From Nocardia niwae NBRC 108934 = DSM 45340 (lineage in GTDB: Bacteria > Actinomycetota > Actinomycetes > Mycobacteriales > Mycobacteriaceae), in contig NZ_BDCK01000015.1 of the NCBI RefSeq assembly GCF_001613465.1, positions 310,001-374,000 on the forward strand: a stretch of DNA of 64,000 nucleotides, in the 5' to 3' direction. A program made the translations under genes and the position numbers. The notes beneath the pieces were generated by a model that saw only the letters and a program-made list of their open reading frames with translations, was not told the DNA's origin and searched no databases. How positions within the stretch are numbered: position 1 is the stretch's first letter; each line of letters starts with the position of its first letter. Shown here in pieces: positions 55,507 through 63,814 of this stretch.

Positions 55507-56070
55507 ATGGCGCTTCGGAACGCGGTGTTGGCCGCTCTGCTCGGCGGCGAGGCATCCGGCTACGAGCTGGCCAAGAGCTTCGATGCCTCGGTGGCCAACT
55601 TCTGGATGGCGACCCCACAACAGCTGTACAAGGAGCTCGAACGCATGGCCGCCGACGGGCTCATCGAGACCCGGGTGGTCCAGCAGGAGCGCCGCCCCAA
55701 CAAACGCCTGCACACCATCACGCCCGCCGGACGCGCCGCGCTGCACGAATTCATCGGCACATCGGCCAAACCCACCGCCATCCGCGACGAGATGATGGTG
55801 AAGGTCCAGGGCATGGACACCGAGGACGTGCCGGCGGTTCGCGCGTCGGTGGCCGAACGACTGGAGTGGTCGCGGGCGAAACTGGCCCGCTACGAGCGCC
55901 TGCGCACACGGTTGCTCGACGGTCGCAGTGAACAGGCGTACCTCGCCGAGGCCGACCGCATCGGCCCCTATCTGACCTTGCTGCGCGGAATCTCCTTCGA
56001 ACAGGAGAACATTCGCTGGGCCGAATTCACCCTGGCGGCGATCGGCAAGCGCAGCGCCGCCCACATGTAG
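55507..56070 (+). CDS. PadR-family regulator, divergent from the redox operon
   Basis: Protein of 187 residues; ATG 55507 (GTG 55501 is possible). The N-terminal winged helix reads LRNAVLAALLGGEASGYELA, then WMATPQQLYKELERMAADGL and the wing NKRLHTITPAGRAALHEF. The C-terminal PadR (VIR-like) helical domain dimerises (FEQENIRWAEFTLAAIGKRS). PadR regulators of this class often respond to phenolic acids or hydrophobic compounds. The two inverted repeats in the 119-bp gap are the likely binding sites. Confidence 0.88.
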   Translation: MALRNAVLAALLGGEASGYELAKSFDASVANFWMATPQQLYKELERMAADGLIETRVVQQERRPNKRLHTITPAGRAALHEFIGTSAKPTAIRDEMMVKVQGMDTEDVPAVRASVAERLEWSRAKLARYERLRTRLLDGRSEQAYLAEADRIGPYLTLLRGISFEQENIRWAEFTLAAIGKRSAAHM

Positions 56071-56092
56071 CGCTCGGCGTATCGCGGACTAC

Positions 56093-56131
56093 GCGCTGCC
56101 GCCGAGACGTGCCAGGGTCCGGCGGCAGCGC
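56093..56131 (+). terminator. Hairpin terminator after the padR-type gene
   Basis: GCGCTGCCGCCG pairs perfectly with CGGCGGCAGCGC (12 bp, 15-base loop), beginning 22 bp after the PadR stop. No U tract. Confidence 0.7.
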
Positions 56132-56312
56132 CCACCGTCAGTGCATGATCTCCAGCGAAAGCGAGTCCTTGCGCAGGATCTGAACTCGATTCCGACTCCA
56201 GCAACCGGGCTCTGCTGGCCGAAAAACTCGCTTCTCGCTGGGTGTGGACTACGACGGCGGCGCTGAGACGGTGTGGGCCGAGCTCGGCGCCGGCCGCGGC
56301 GGCCGGTGCGGT

Positions 56313-56675
56313 TCAGCTGCCGGGTTTTGGTGGGTTTCGTCGGGAGAGTTCGGTGTTGAGTGCGCGGGCTTCGGCGAGCTGGTCTTCCAGCACGATGATC
56401 CGGCACGCCGCCTCCAACGGTGTGCCCGCATCGACCAGCGCGCGGGCGCGAGCGGCGATACGCAGCTGGTAGCGGGAGTAGCGGCGGTGCCCGCCCGCGG
56501 AGCGTTGCGGGGTCAGCAACTCGTTGGCGTCGAGGCCGCGCAGGAAGGCGGGGGTGACGCCGAGGATCTCCGCGGCCCTGCCCATGCTGTAGGCGGGGTA
56601 GTCCTCGTCATCCAGCCGCTCAGCAGCGCCGGATGCGTCGATAGGGTCGGTGGGGTCTGTATTCGGTTGCGGCAC
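56313..56675 (-). CDS. MerR-family HTH protein (HspR/BldC-like size)
   Basis: Protein of 120 residues with a GTG start preceded by AGAGGTG. The HTH and wing read YSMGRAAEILGVTPAFLRGL then LDANELLTPQRSAGGHRRYS and RYQLRIAARARALVDAGTPL (about residues 27-90). The C-terminal helix LEDQLAEARALNTELSRRN can form a short coiled coil, but there is no ligand-binding domain. Short MerR proteins of this kind control heat-shock or developmental genes. No partner gene indicates its target; a hairpin lies upstream. Confidence 0.82.
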   Translation of the reverse strand: MPQPNTDPTDPIDASGAAERLDDEDYPAYSMGRAAEILGVTPAFLRGLDANELLTPQRSAGGHRRYSRYQLRIAARARALVDAGTPLEAACRIIVLEDQLAEARALNTELSRRNPPKPGS

Positions 56676-56709
56676 AACACCTCTGGATCAACTCGGGATC
56701 AACGTCGAC

Positions 56710-56738
56710 AGGCCCCGGCGCGTCGGGCGCCGGGGCCT
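56710..56738. terminator. Perfect GC-rich hairpin
   Basis: AGGCCCCGGCGC and GCGCCGGGGCCT form a 12-bp perfect stem around GTCGG. It lies 35 bp upstream of the MerR start. It may terminate transcription arriving from the right, or act within the MerR leader. Confidence 0.55.
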
Positions 56739-56884
56739 GGGATATCGAGGGGTTTTCACGTTTCCAGTCGACCACTGGGGCCGACGTCGGGGACCGCGCC
56801 CGGCAACAGTCCGGGACACGGAATCTGGGAAGAGCTGTTCAGTGACCACCTCCTGGATTGCCGGACGTGTCTGCGGTAGGTCCT

Positions 56885-56942
56885 CATCCCCTCCGGCGGC
56901 CCGGCCGACTGCACCGGGTTCTCTTCTCCGCCGGAGGGGATG
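56885..56942. repeat. Perfect 14-bp inverted repeat with 30-base spacer
   Basis: CATCCCCTCCGGCG (56885-56898) is repeated in reverse complement as CGCCGGAGGGGATG (56929-56942). It lies in the 450-bp region 56676-57119, which has no gene I accept. The long spacer is unusual for a terminator. Confidence 0.75.
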
Positions 56943-57119
56943 GTCAATCTTGCTTCCGGTGCAGGTCACCTGCCCGGCCAACCAGACTTCTCATCTCCAA
57001 CGACAAAGAATATACACCTATTACACCTGGATGTCTACACTCCGCACTACAGATTTTCTCCGTCCGGGGTATGTGTCTTTCCTCCCGGCGTCAGGTAGAA
57101 ACCGGAGCGTGAACATTGC

Positions 57120-57290
57120 ACACCCCGCCCGCCCGGCGCCGCCGATCGGTTCACGCTCGGGGCCGACCGCGCGGTGATCGAGCAGGCCAGGGGCCTGCTG
57201 ATGCTGGTGGACGGCATCGGTGAGCAGCAAGCGTTTCGCATTGCTGCGGTCCTTCAGGCGTCGGGCATCGAGCACATGTGGCGGTGTTCT
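57120..57290 (+). pseudogene. Remnant of an ANTAR RNA-binding domain
   Basis: One plus frame reads AADRFTLGADRAVIEQARGL, then LMLVDGIGEQQAFRIAAVLQ and continues ASGIEHMW. This follows the ANTAR pattern (VIEQAKGILM, then a hydrophobic helix and AF), as in actinobacterial ANTAR response regulators that bind dual-hairpin RNAs. No start codon precedes it in frame except GTG 57174 inside the motif, and the third helix is divergent. It looks like a truncated copy. Dual hairpins were not identified. Confidence 0.5.
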
Positions 57291-57408
57291 CGCGCGCTGC
57301 AGCCCCAGAGGATAGGGTCCCCACCCCCTGGCGGCGGCGGAAATCAGGCGACACACGGTGGGCGTGTCTGCCGGGGTGCGGGCAGGCGGGCTGCGAGCAT
57401 GAGCGCCC

Positions 57409-57993
57409 ATGTCCGGTGCGAAGAAGAAACCAGCCCGCCGCGCCAGGCGATCCGGCGGTGACGCGGCCTGGGGCTCCCCGCGCGGTGAGGCTTCGTGGGT
57501 CGCGGCGATGCGCGCGCACATCTGGCATCGCCGATATCCACCGTCCTCGGTGATGCAGGCGCTGGGCACACCCTGCGGTCACCCGGTGCCCGCGGCGGAT
57601 ATGCGGGCGTTCGCCGGGCTGGACATCATGATGCGGGTACGCGGCTGGTCTTTTCTCGGGGAATGCTCCGGCCCGGAAGTCCTCACCTGGATCTACGGAC
57701 CCTCTGACGCCGGCGAAAGCTATCTCGACCGCGGCCTGGAACCGGTCACGACGATCGCGGCCACCCTCGACCGCTCGCTGCCGACCGACACCGTGCACGA
57801 CTGCGAAGTCGAGGTCCTACTCGTCGGCACCCCCTACAGCCGAGCCCGCCTCACCGGCCTGACCGGCCTCACCCCCCACCTCGCACACATCGAGGCCCAC
57901 CGCCCCGGCGACCCCATCGCCCTCCCGTTCCCCCTCGGCCGCGCCCGCGTCACCGACCGAGCCGACCAGCCTCTCATCGGTGCCGATCGATGA
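57409..57993 (+). CDS. Hypothetical protein
   Basis: Protein of 194 residues from ATG 57409. The first 30 residues are basic (GAKKKPARRARRSGGDAAWG). The next part contains WVAAMRAHIWHRRYPPSSVM and CGHPVPAADMRAFAGLDIMM, then VRGWSFLGECSGPEVLTWIY. The second half (LEPVTTIAATLDRSLPTDTV, HDCEVEVLLVGTPYSRARLT) looks like a mixed alpha/beta fold. I do not recognise a family. Codon use fits the host (GC-rich third positions) better than the neighbouring gap. It stands alone. Confidence 0.55.
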   Translation: MSGAKKKPARRARRSGGDAAWGSPRGEASWVAAMRAHIWHRRYPPSSVMQALGTPCGHPVPAADMRAFAGLDIMMRVRGWSFLGECSGPEVLTWIYGPSDAGESYLDRGLEPVTTIAATLDRSLPTDTVHDCEVEVLLVGTPYSRARLTGLTGLTPHLAHIEAHRPGDPIALPFPLGRARVTDRADQPLIGADR

Positions 57994-58076
57994 TGCGGCA
58001 AGGGCGTGACCAGCGATAAAATCATCAACAGGTCGGGGAACCGCAGAAGATTCGATCTCGGAAGGAGATGAGATCG

Positions 58077-58166
58077 ATGGGTACCTTCGGCCTTGATCTC
58101 GGTGGCCTCCACGCGTTCCTCAGATGGCTGGCCCTCACGTTCGGAATCGGATTCGGCCTCAGCTGA
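58077..58166 (+). CDS. 29-residue hydrophobic peptide
   Basis: Starts at ATG 58077 with GGAAGGAG nine bases upstream, the best ribosome binding site in this area. The sequence begins MGTFGLDLGGLHAFLRW and continues into a hydrophobic, Gly/Phe-rich end (LALTFGIGFGLS). An earlier ATG at 58068 is too close to that site. The following 48-residue ORF starts 3 bp after its stop. It may be a small membrane peptide, a secreted signal, or a leader. Its reality rests on the ribosome binding site and spacing only. Confidence 0.5.
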   Translation: MGTFGLDLGGLHAFLRWLALTFGIGFGLS

Positions 58167-58169
58167 GCG

Positions 58170-58316
58170 ATGCGCCGCCGCCTCTCCGCGGCAGCAGCGG
58201 CGGCCGCGGTCCTCACGGGGCTTGTGTACGAGATCTCGAGTCGTCGATCTCGTGGTCTGGCAGGGTGGCAAAGCGAAATGCCCTGCGCGCCTCCCGCCGC
58301 GCGGACGCCCCGATAG
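58170..58316 (+). CDS. 48-residue signal-peptide-like ORF
   Basis: Starts at ATG 58170, 3 bp after the previous peptide. MRRRLSAAAAAAAVLTG is a basic start plus an Ala-rich hydrophobic run like a signal peptide or membrane anchor, then LVYEISSRRSRGLAGWQSE and a Pro/Arg tail with one cysteine. The stop is TAG at 58314. It ends 53 bp before the aminotransferase start. No family is recognised, and coding status is uncertain. Confidence 0.35.
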   Translation: MRRRLSAAAAAAAVLTGLVYEISSRRSRGLAGWQSEMPCAPPAARTPR

Positions 58317-58369
58317 GGCTATGGTGCCAATGTGCTGTTCCATCCGGGTTCGAAGGGGGAGTTCGCCCC

Positions 58370-59689
58370 ATGAGCGGGTCAGATCACGTCTTCTATCCCT
58401 GGAGCGCGCAGGCCGAGCTGAACCCGGCTCCGATCACCGGCGCGTTCGGCTCCTACTTCTGGGACGACACGGGCAAGCGCTACCTCGACTTCTCCTCCCA
58501 GCTGGTCAACGTGAACATCGGCCACCAGCACCCGGACATCGTCGCCGCGATCGTCGCGCAGGCGCAGCGGTTGGCGACCATCTCGCCGACGGTCGGCAAC
58601 GACGTACGCAGCGAACTTGCGCGACTGATCGTCGAGCGGGCACCCGGCGAGCTGAACCGCATCCTGTTCACCACGGGCGGCGCGGAGGCCGTGGAGCACG
58701 CGGTGCGGCTGGCGCGCAGCTACACCGGGCGCACGAAAATGCTTGCGGCCTATCGCTCCTACCATGGCGGCACGGGCGTCGCGATCGGCCTGACCGGTGA
58801 ACCGCGGCGGTGGGGCGCAGAGCCGACCAACGTGGACGTGGTGCGGTTCTTCGGGCCCTACCCGTACCGATCGCCGTGGGGAACGGCCGGTCCCGAGGAG
58901 GAGACGGCGGCCGCGCTGGCGCATCTGCGGCAGGTGATCGAACTGGAGGGGCCACAGCACATCGCCGGGCTCATCCTGGAGACCGTGGTCGGCACCAATG
59001 GTGTGCTCGTCCCGCCGCCCGGTTACCTCGCCGGCGTACGGGCGCTGTGCGACGAGTTCGGCATCGTCTACATCGCCGATGAGGTGATGGTCGGCTTCGG
59101 CCGGGTGGGCGAGTGGTTCGCGGTGCAGGCGTTCGGCGTCGAGCCGGACATCATCACCTTCGCCAAGGGCGTGAACTCCGGCTACGTCCCGCTCGGCGGC
59201 GTACTCATGGCCGAGCGCATCGCGCAGCGCTACGACCACGTGGTGTACCCAGGCGGTCTCACCTACGCGGGGCACCCGCTGGCCTGCGCCGCGGGCGTCG
59301 CCTCGATCGCGGTGTTCGAGCGTGAGGGAATCCTCGATCATGTGCGGTCGGTGGGCGCCGATGTGCTTGGAAAAGGGTTGCGCGAGCTGGCCGGTCGTCA
59401 TCCGAGTGTCGGGGAGGTCCGGGGCATGGGCTTCTTCTGGGCGCTGGAACTGGTCCGGGATCCGCGCAGCAGGCAACCGCTGATCCCGTTCGCGGCGGCG
59501 GGCGCGGACGCCGAACCGATGGTCGCGGTGACCGCGGCCGCCAAGGCGCGCGGGCTGTGGCCGTTCAATGCGGGCAACCGCTTCCAGATCGCGCCACCGC
59601 TGACCACCACCGCCGACGAACTGCGGACCGGCCTGGAGATCGTCGACGAAGTGCTCGACGTCGCCGACGGCTACGTCCGGGAGAGCTGA
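58370..59689 (+). CDS. Class III PLP-dependent aminotransferase
   Basis: Protein of 439 residues; ATG 58370 follows AGGGGGAG. The PLP lysine is in TFAKGVNSGYVPLGGVLMAE (about residue 265). LFTTGGAEAVEHAVRLARSY, AYRSYHGGTGVAIGLTGEPR and VYIADEVMVGFGRVGEWFAV (the Asp binding the pyridine nitrogen) are typical. It belongs with omega-amino acid:pyruvate, beta-alanine and taurine transaminases. It could convert beta-alanine from the pyrimidine genes 7 kb to the left into malonate semialdehyde; that link is an inference. Two tiny ORFs precede it. Confidence 0.87.
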   Translation: MSGSDHVFYPWSAQAELNPAPITGAFGSYFWDDTGKRYLDFSSQLVNVNIGHQHPDIVAAIVAQAQRLATISPTVGNDVRSELARLIVERAPGELNRILFTTGGAEAVEHAVRLARSYTGRTKMLAAYRSYHGGTGVAIGLTGEPRRWGAEPTNVDVVRFFGPYPYRSPWGTAGPEEETAAALAHLRQVIELEGPQHIAGLILETVVGTNGVLVPPPGYLAGVRALCDEFGIVYIADEVMVGFGRVGEWFAVQAFGVEPDIITFAKGVNSGYVPLGGVLMAERIAQRYDHVVYPGGLTYAGHPLACAAGVASIAVFEREGILDHVRSVGADVLGKGLRELAGRHPSVGEVRGMGFFWALELVRDPRSRQPLIPFAAAGADAEPMVAVTAAAKARGLWPFNAGNRFQIAPPLTTTADELRTGLEIVDEVLDVADGYVRES

Positions 59690-59695
59690 CAACGC

Positions 59696-60199
59696 TCAGT
59701 GCGGCGTCAGCTCCACCACGACGCCGCCCTGCTGCCAGGTCTGGTAGATGTCGGCCTTGGAGGGTGAACCGTCGGCGGTGAAGCCGATGCCGTTGTACTT
59801 CGCGTTCTGCTTGTTGTCCCGCGCCACGATCTCGTAGAGCCGCAGCACGTCGGCCTCGGCGGTGTGGACGACCGGGGCGAAGGTGCGCGGCGCGCCACCG
59901 AAGGACGCCCGCACCGGAGCGCCCGCCCGCAGGTTCTTCACCCACGGCCGCAGGGCGGTGCCGATGAGCAGATTGTCGCCGTGGCGGGTGTAGGCGAGCG
60001 GCACGTCGTAGACCTTCCCCGACTTGCGCCCGACGACGTGCAGCATCATCAGCCGCTTGCCGACGATGCCGGACAGGCCGGGCACCCGCAGCAGCGTCCG
60101 CACGATCCTGTTCATCACGGCCTGATACGACGGGATGGGTTCGGGACCGGACGTGGTCGGTGTGCCATAAGGGTTTTCGGACGACGCGTGCTCACTCAT
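59696..60199 (-). CDS. Deazaflavin (F420)-dependent nitroreductase-like protein (DUF385)
   Basis: Protein of 167 residues from ATG 60199 (upstream open frame is not family-like). The DDN-type split-barrel fold is seen in LMMLHVVGRKSGKVYDVPLA, HGDNLLIGTALRPWVKNLRA and ARDNKQNAKYNGIGFTADGS. Such proteins bind F420 and reduce nitro- or quinone-like compounds. It is convergent with the aminotransferase gene (6-bp gap) and divergent from arsC. Confidence 0.83.
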   Translation of the reverse strand: MSEHASSENPYGTPTTSGPEPIPSYQAVMNRIVRTLLRVPGLSGIVGKRLMMLHVVGRKSGKVYDVPLAYTRHGDNLLIGTALRPWVKNLRAGAPVRASFGGAPRTFAPVVHTAEADVLRLYEIVARDNKQNAKYNGIGFTADGSPSKADIYQTWQQGGVVVELTPH

Positions 60200-60302
60200 G
60201 CCTCCCAGTATCGGAGCACCCGCCGCGCCGCGCGCTACGACGTCCGAGATCCGCCAATGGGCGCCGGGCGGGCGCGGCGCACGGCCTCGGTACCCTGCGA
60301 GC

Positions 60303-60671
60303 ATGACTTCCGGGCAGACAGAGATCTGGCACAACCCGCGGTGCAGCAAGAGCCGCAACGCCACGGCGTTCTTGAACGAGGCCGGTGTCGACCACACCGT
60401 GCGGAAGTATCTGGACCAGCCGCCCACGGCCGCCGAGTTGCGGGAGGTGCTGCGGCGGCTGGAGGCCGAACCGTGGGACATCACCCGCACCGGCGAACAG
60501 ATCGCCAAGGACCTCGGGATGGCGAGCTGGCCACGGACCGACGCGGCCCGGGACCGCTGGATCGACGCGCTGGTCGAACATCCGGCACTGATCCAGCGGC
60601 CGATCGTGCTGACCGCCGACGGCGGCGCGGTGGTGGCCCGCGACGACGCCGCGCTGCGCGACCTGCTCTGA
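60303..60671 (+). CDS. ArsC-family (arsenate reductase/Spx-like) thioredoxin-fold protein
   Basis: Protein of 122 residues. The active cysteine is in IWHNPRCSKSRNATAFLNEA (about residue 14). RKYLDQPPTAAELREVLRRL and HPALIQRPIVLTADGGAVVA give the ArsC fold with the conserved arginines. The family is glutaredoxin-coupled arsenate reductase, often broader in function. No ArsR or arsenite pump lies next to it, so real arsenic resistance is not shown. Confidence 0.83.
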   Translation: MTSGQTEIWHNPRCSKSRNATAFLNEAGVDHTVRKYLDQPPTAAELREVLRRLEAEPWDITRTGEQIAKDLGMASWPRTDAARDRWIDALVEHPALIQRPIVLTADGGAVVARDDAALRDLL

Positions 60672-60726
60672 GGGCGCCGTCACGGCCGGTCTCACGGGAC
60701 GGGACTCGGCGGTAGGGTCGGCGGGC

Positions 60727-61407
60727 ATGAAGGTACAACTGCGCCACAGCCCGGCCGCCGCCATCGCGCGGTGCTTTCTCGCGGGCGGCGAGCCGATGCG
60801 GGTCGAGAGCGGCGCCATGGTGGCCCACTCGGCGGGAGTCACGTTGCAGGCCAAGGCCGAAGGCGGCATCCTGGCCGGGTTGAAGCGGTCGGTGCTGGCG
60901 GGGGAATCGTTCTTCGTCTCCACCTTCACCGCCCCGCCGCAGGGCGGGTGGGTCGACGTGGCGCCCGCCCTCCCCGGCGACGTACTCAACCTGCAGATCA
61001 CCCCGGACCGGCCGTTCTTCATCAGCCGCGGGGGCTGGATCGCCAATTCGCACGGCGTGCAGGTGGAGAGCAAATGGGGCGGCTTCGCCAATCTGTTCGG
61101 CGGCGAGGGCGGGTTCGGTCTGCGCGCGCACGGCGAGGGCGAGATCGTGGTGGGCGTGTTCGGCGCGATCGATGTGATCGACCTGCAGCCGGGCGAACCG
61201 ATCACCATCGACACCGGACACGTCGTCGCCTACGACCTGGCGATGAGTTTCGCCATCCGGCGGGCGGTCTCGGGCCGATCGATCCAGTCGCTGAAGTCCG
61301 GCGAGGGCTTCGTCTTCGACTTCACCGGCCCCGGCCGGGTGCTGCTGCAGACGCGCAATCCCGGTGCGTTCGCCGCCTGGGCGGGATCGGCTGCTTCGTC
61401 CAGTTGA
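60727..61407 (+). CDS. AIM24-family protein (TIGR00266-like)
   Basis: Protein of 226 residues. The beta-trefoil-like AIM24 fold is suggested by LRHSPAAAIARCFLAGGEPM, VESGAMVAHSAGVTLQAKAE, GGILAGLKRSVLAGESFFVS, and TPDRPFFISRGGWIANSHGV, with LFGGEGGFGLRAHGEGEIVV. The function of the bacterial family is unknown. It starts 55 bp after the ArsC-like gene on the same strand. Confidence 0.85.
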   Translation: MKVQLRHSPAAAIARCFLAGGEPMRVESGAMVAHSAGVTLQAKAEGGILAGLKRSVLAGESFFVSTFTAPPQGGWVDVAPALPGDVLNLQITPDRPFFISRGGWIANSHGVQVESKWGGFANLFGGEGGFGLRAHGEGEIVVGVFGAIDVIDLQPGEPITIDTGHVVAYDLAMSFAIRRAVSGRSIQSLKSGEGFVFDFTGPGRVLLQTRNPGAFAAWAGSAASSS

Positions 61408-62001
61408 TCACGGTCGCTCGTCCGCCGGGACGCCTGCCCCGGCCAGCAGGTCCGTGACGAGCAGACGGGTGTCCGGGACGAAAGGCCAATCCGGGTCGGC
61501 CAGGTGTGCCAGCAACTCGGCGTCGGTCCACCACCAGCCCTCGGCGATCTCGTCGGGTTGGTGGCGCACCGGGCCGTCGTAGCGCAACTCGTACGCGAAC
61601 AGGTGACAGCGCATCGGCCTGCCGCCCCAATCACCGTCCCAGGAGACCCTGGCCAGCGGTTCCGGGGAGAGCTCGGCGGCGGCCGGCGCGACGCCCAGTT
61701 CCTCGGCCACCTCGCGCAGGGCGGTCTCGCGCGGCGTTTCGCCCGGCGCGACCACGCCACCGGCCAGGCAGTCGTGCATACTCGCGAAAACGAGTTTGGT
61801 GTCCGTGCGGCGGTGCACGTAAACGCGCCGACCGTCGCCGGACCGCAGGAGCACACCCGCACTGGCGTGCCACAATCCGTCGCGATAGACCGTGGCCCGC
61901 TCGGCCGCGCCCACGGGGTTGCCCGCCGGATCGTAGACCGCGATCAGCTCCGCGCCCGGATCTCCGGCGTGGGGCGACTCGTGATGCGGTGGAGCGGGCA
62001 C
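61408..62001 (-). CDS. NUDIX hydrolase
   Basis: Protein of 197 residues from GTG 62001. The NUDIX box is GGVVAPGETPRETALREVAEELGV-like: read as GGVVAPGETPRETALREVAE then ELGV (about residues 94-117). YRDGLWHASAGVLLRSGDGR and HRRTDTKLVFASMHDCLAGG precede it. The layout (VYDPAGNPVGAAERATVYRD start) is that of the IDI-like branch of NUDIX proteins. Substrate unknown. It is convergent with the AIM24 gene, with adjoining stop codons. Confidence 0.88.
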   Translation of the reverse strand: MPAPPHHESPHAGDPGAELIAVYDPAGNPVGAAERATVYRDGLWHASAGVLLRSGDGRRVYVHRRTDTKLVFASMHDCLAGGVVAPGETPRETALREVAEELGVAPAAAELSPEPLARVSWDGDWGGRPMRCHLFAYELRYDGPVRHQPDEIAEGWWWTDAELLAHLADPDWPFVPDTRLLVTDLLAGAGVPADERP

Positions 62002-62055
62002 GGGTCGAGAGTAACCTGAACACCGCACGCCACACGGAGAGAGGATCGCCGCCCC

Positions 62056-62436
62056 ATGGTGCTTCCGCACGCACTGGCGAAGTTCAACCGGCATGTCACC
62101 AATCCGGCCGCGGGCCTGATCGCGGGGCGCGCGCCCGGTTTCGGCATCGTTCGGCACAAGGGCAGGAAGTCCGGACGGTCCTACCGCACGCCGGTGATGG
62201 TCTTCGAGCGGCACGGCGCCTACCGGATCGCGCTGACGTACGGCCGTGATGTCGACTGGGTCAAGAACATTCACGCGGCGGGCGGCTTCGCGCTGGAGAC
62301 CCACGGTCGCGTCGTCGACCTGACCGATCCGGTCGTGCGGCACGATCCGTCCGCGGCGTGGGCGCCGATGGGCGTACAGCAGGTGCTGAAGACGATCTCG
62401 GCGGAGTATTACGTGGAGTCCCGTCCGGCGGGGTGA
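62056..62436 (+). CDS. Deazaflavin-dependent nitroreductase-like protein (DUF385), short
   Basis: Protein of 126 residues; ATG 62056. VTNPAAGLIAGRAPGFGIVR, HKGRKSGRSYRTPVMVFERH and YGRDVDWVKNIHAAGGFALE give the DDN-like core with the F420-binding Lys/Arg-Ser-Gly motif. A second member of the family lies at 59696. It is divergent from the NUDIX gene, and the AraC gene ends 17 bp downstream on the other strand. Confidence 0.83.
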   Translation: MVLPHALAKFNRHVTNPAAGLIAGRAPGFGIVRHKGRKSGRSYRTPVMVFERHGAYRIALTYGRDVDWVKNIHAAGGFALETHGRVVDLTDPVVRHDPSAAWAPMGVQQVLKTISAEYYVESRPAG

Positions 62437-62453
62437 ACTCTCCGCCGGGCGGG

Positions 62454-63242
62454 CTAGGCGCCCTGAACCGACTGGATGGTGTGGCTCAGTACCGAGGGCG
62501 GCAGCCCGAACGTCCGGCGGCAGGTGCGGGTGAGGTCGGCGCCATCGGAGAAGCCCGCCGCGTGGGCGGCCGCCGTGAGGTCGTCCCCGGCCAGCGCGCG
62601 GGTGCGTGCGATGTGCAGCCGCAGCCAGAGGATATAGCGGCGCAACGGGATTCCCATCTGCTCGGTGAACAGGTGGGACAGCCGCGGCGCCGGAATCCCC
62701 AATTGCCGAGCGACATCCGAACCGCGCACCGAGCCCGCGCGCACCAGAGCGGGCAGCAGTTGCAGGGCCGCCGTGATCACCGCGTGCTGCTCGCTCGCGT
62801 CGGGCGATTCGTCCTGCGGCAGCAGGTCGTCGACGACCGCGCTGACCTGTGCGGTCAGGTCGCCGCTCCCGGCGGTGATGCCGAAGGTGTCGGCGCTGTC
62901 GGCCCAGCCGTTCAGGTGGGCCCTGCGGTCGGCTGCCGCGCCGGCGGCGGTCTCCGGGTCGAGGTAGACGGCCGTGCCGTGCGCAGACCCCACGTCGATC
63001 CGGTGCGGCGCGTCGGTCGGCACGATCACGTGGGTGCCCTGCTTGCGCACGCCACTGCCGTCCACCACCACGATCGGCGTGCTCGCGGCCACGATCTGCA
63101 CCGCGTGGTGGGCGTGCAATTCCGTGGGACCGATCGATCCGTCGAAGGCCAGGACTCCTGGCCGCAGCAGCGCGACACCCGGTTCGTCCGCTGCGCCCCC
63201 AGGCGACATCGAGAAGCCGTTGGTGACCAGAGCCTTCATCAT
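62454..63242 (-). CDS. AraC-family regulator with cupin-like N-terminal domain
   Basis: Protein of 262 residues. The N-terminal part (about 10-120) reads LLRPGVLAFDGSIGPTELHA then HHAVQIVAASTPIVVVDGSG, a cupin-like ligand domain. The C-terminal AraC HTH pair is RLHIARTRALAGDDLTAAAH with AAGFSDGADLTRTCRRTFGL (about 210-255). The start has two ATGs after GGGAG. No obvious target lies beside it. It is divergent from the DUF427 gene with a 220-bp gap that shows no gene. Confidence 0.85.
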   Translation of the reverse strand: MMKALVTNGFSMSPGGAADEPGVALLRPGVLAFDGSIGPTELHAHHAVQIVAASTPIVVVDGSGVRKQGTHVIVPTDAPHRIDVGSAHGTAVYLDPETAAGAAADRRAHLNGWADSADTFGITAGSGDLTAQVSAVVDDLLPQDESPDASEQHAVITAALQLLPALVRAGSVRGSDVARQLGIPAPRLSHLFTEQMGIPLRRYILWLRLHIARTRALAGDDLTAAAHAAGFSDGADLTRTCRRTFGLPPSVLSHTIQSVQGA

Positions 63243-63462
63243 GGGATGCTCCCGGCTGAGACACTCGCGCTGAATCCTGGGATGAGCGTATCGGTTTCGC
63301 GCGGGCGGTATTCCCGATTCCTCCGATTACCGCGGGTCGCCGAGGCCGGGCGGGCAGCGCCGCCGACCCGGGCCGTCGAGCACCGCCGGTCCGCGCCTAC
63401 GACCGGATTCCGGCATCGATCATGAGTTCGCTGTTCGATTGCTCGCAGCGGAAGGCCGCCGC

Positions 63463-63750
63463 TCAGCTCTCGCTTACCTCGACGCCGCGCCAGAACGCGA
63501 CGTAGTCCTTGATCTGCGTCGCCTTGGCCTTCGGCTCGGGGTAGTACCAGGCGGCGTCGGAGTTGGATTCTCCGTCGACCACCACGGTGTAGTAGCTGGC
63601 GGTGCCCTTCCACGGGCAGTAGGTGTGCGTGCCCGAGGGCTGGAAGAACTCCGGGCGGATCGAATCCGGCGGAAAGTAGTGGTTGCCCTCGACGATGATG
63701 GTGTCGTTGCTGGTCGCGAGGACGCGGCCGTGCCAAGTTGCCGTTGCCAT
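63463..63750 (-). CDS. DUF427 family protein
   Basis: Protein of 95 residues from ATG 63750. GRVLATSNDTIIVEGNHYFP, SGTHTYCPWKGTASYYTVVV and DAAWYYPEPKAKATQIKDYV match the DUF427 beta-barrel family with conserved YCPWKG. The function is unknown. The frame is open upstream to 63802 without a better start. Confidence 0.88.
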   Translation of the reverse strand: MATATWHGRVLATSNDTIIVEGNHYFPPDSIRPEFFQPSGTHTYCPWKGTASYYTVVVDGESNSDAAWYYPEPKAKATQIKDYVAFWRGVEVSES

Positions 63751-63814
63751 ACTTCGATTCTGCCCCGATCTCACCCGGTGGCGGCGGCCGACGGCGTCGC
63801 ACGGAACCGTGCGG

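Noticed and set aside
60303..60671. Arsenic resistance operon
   Set aside because: Only an ArsC-fold protein is present; no ArsR or arsenite exporter adjoins it.
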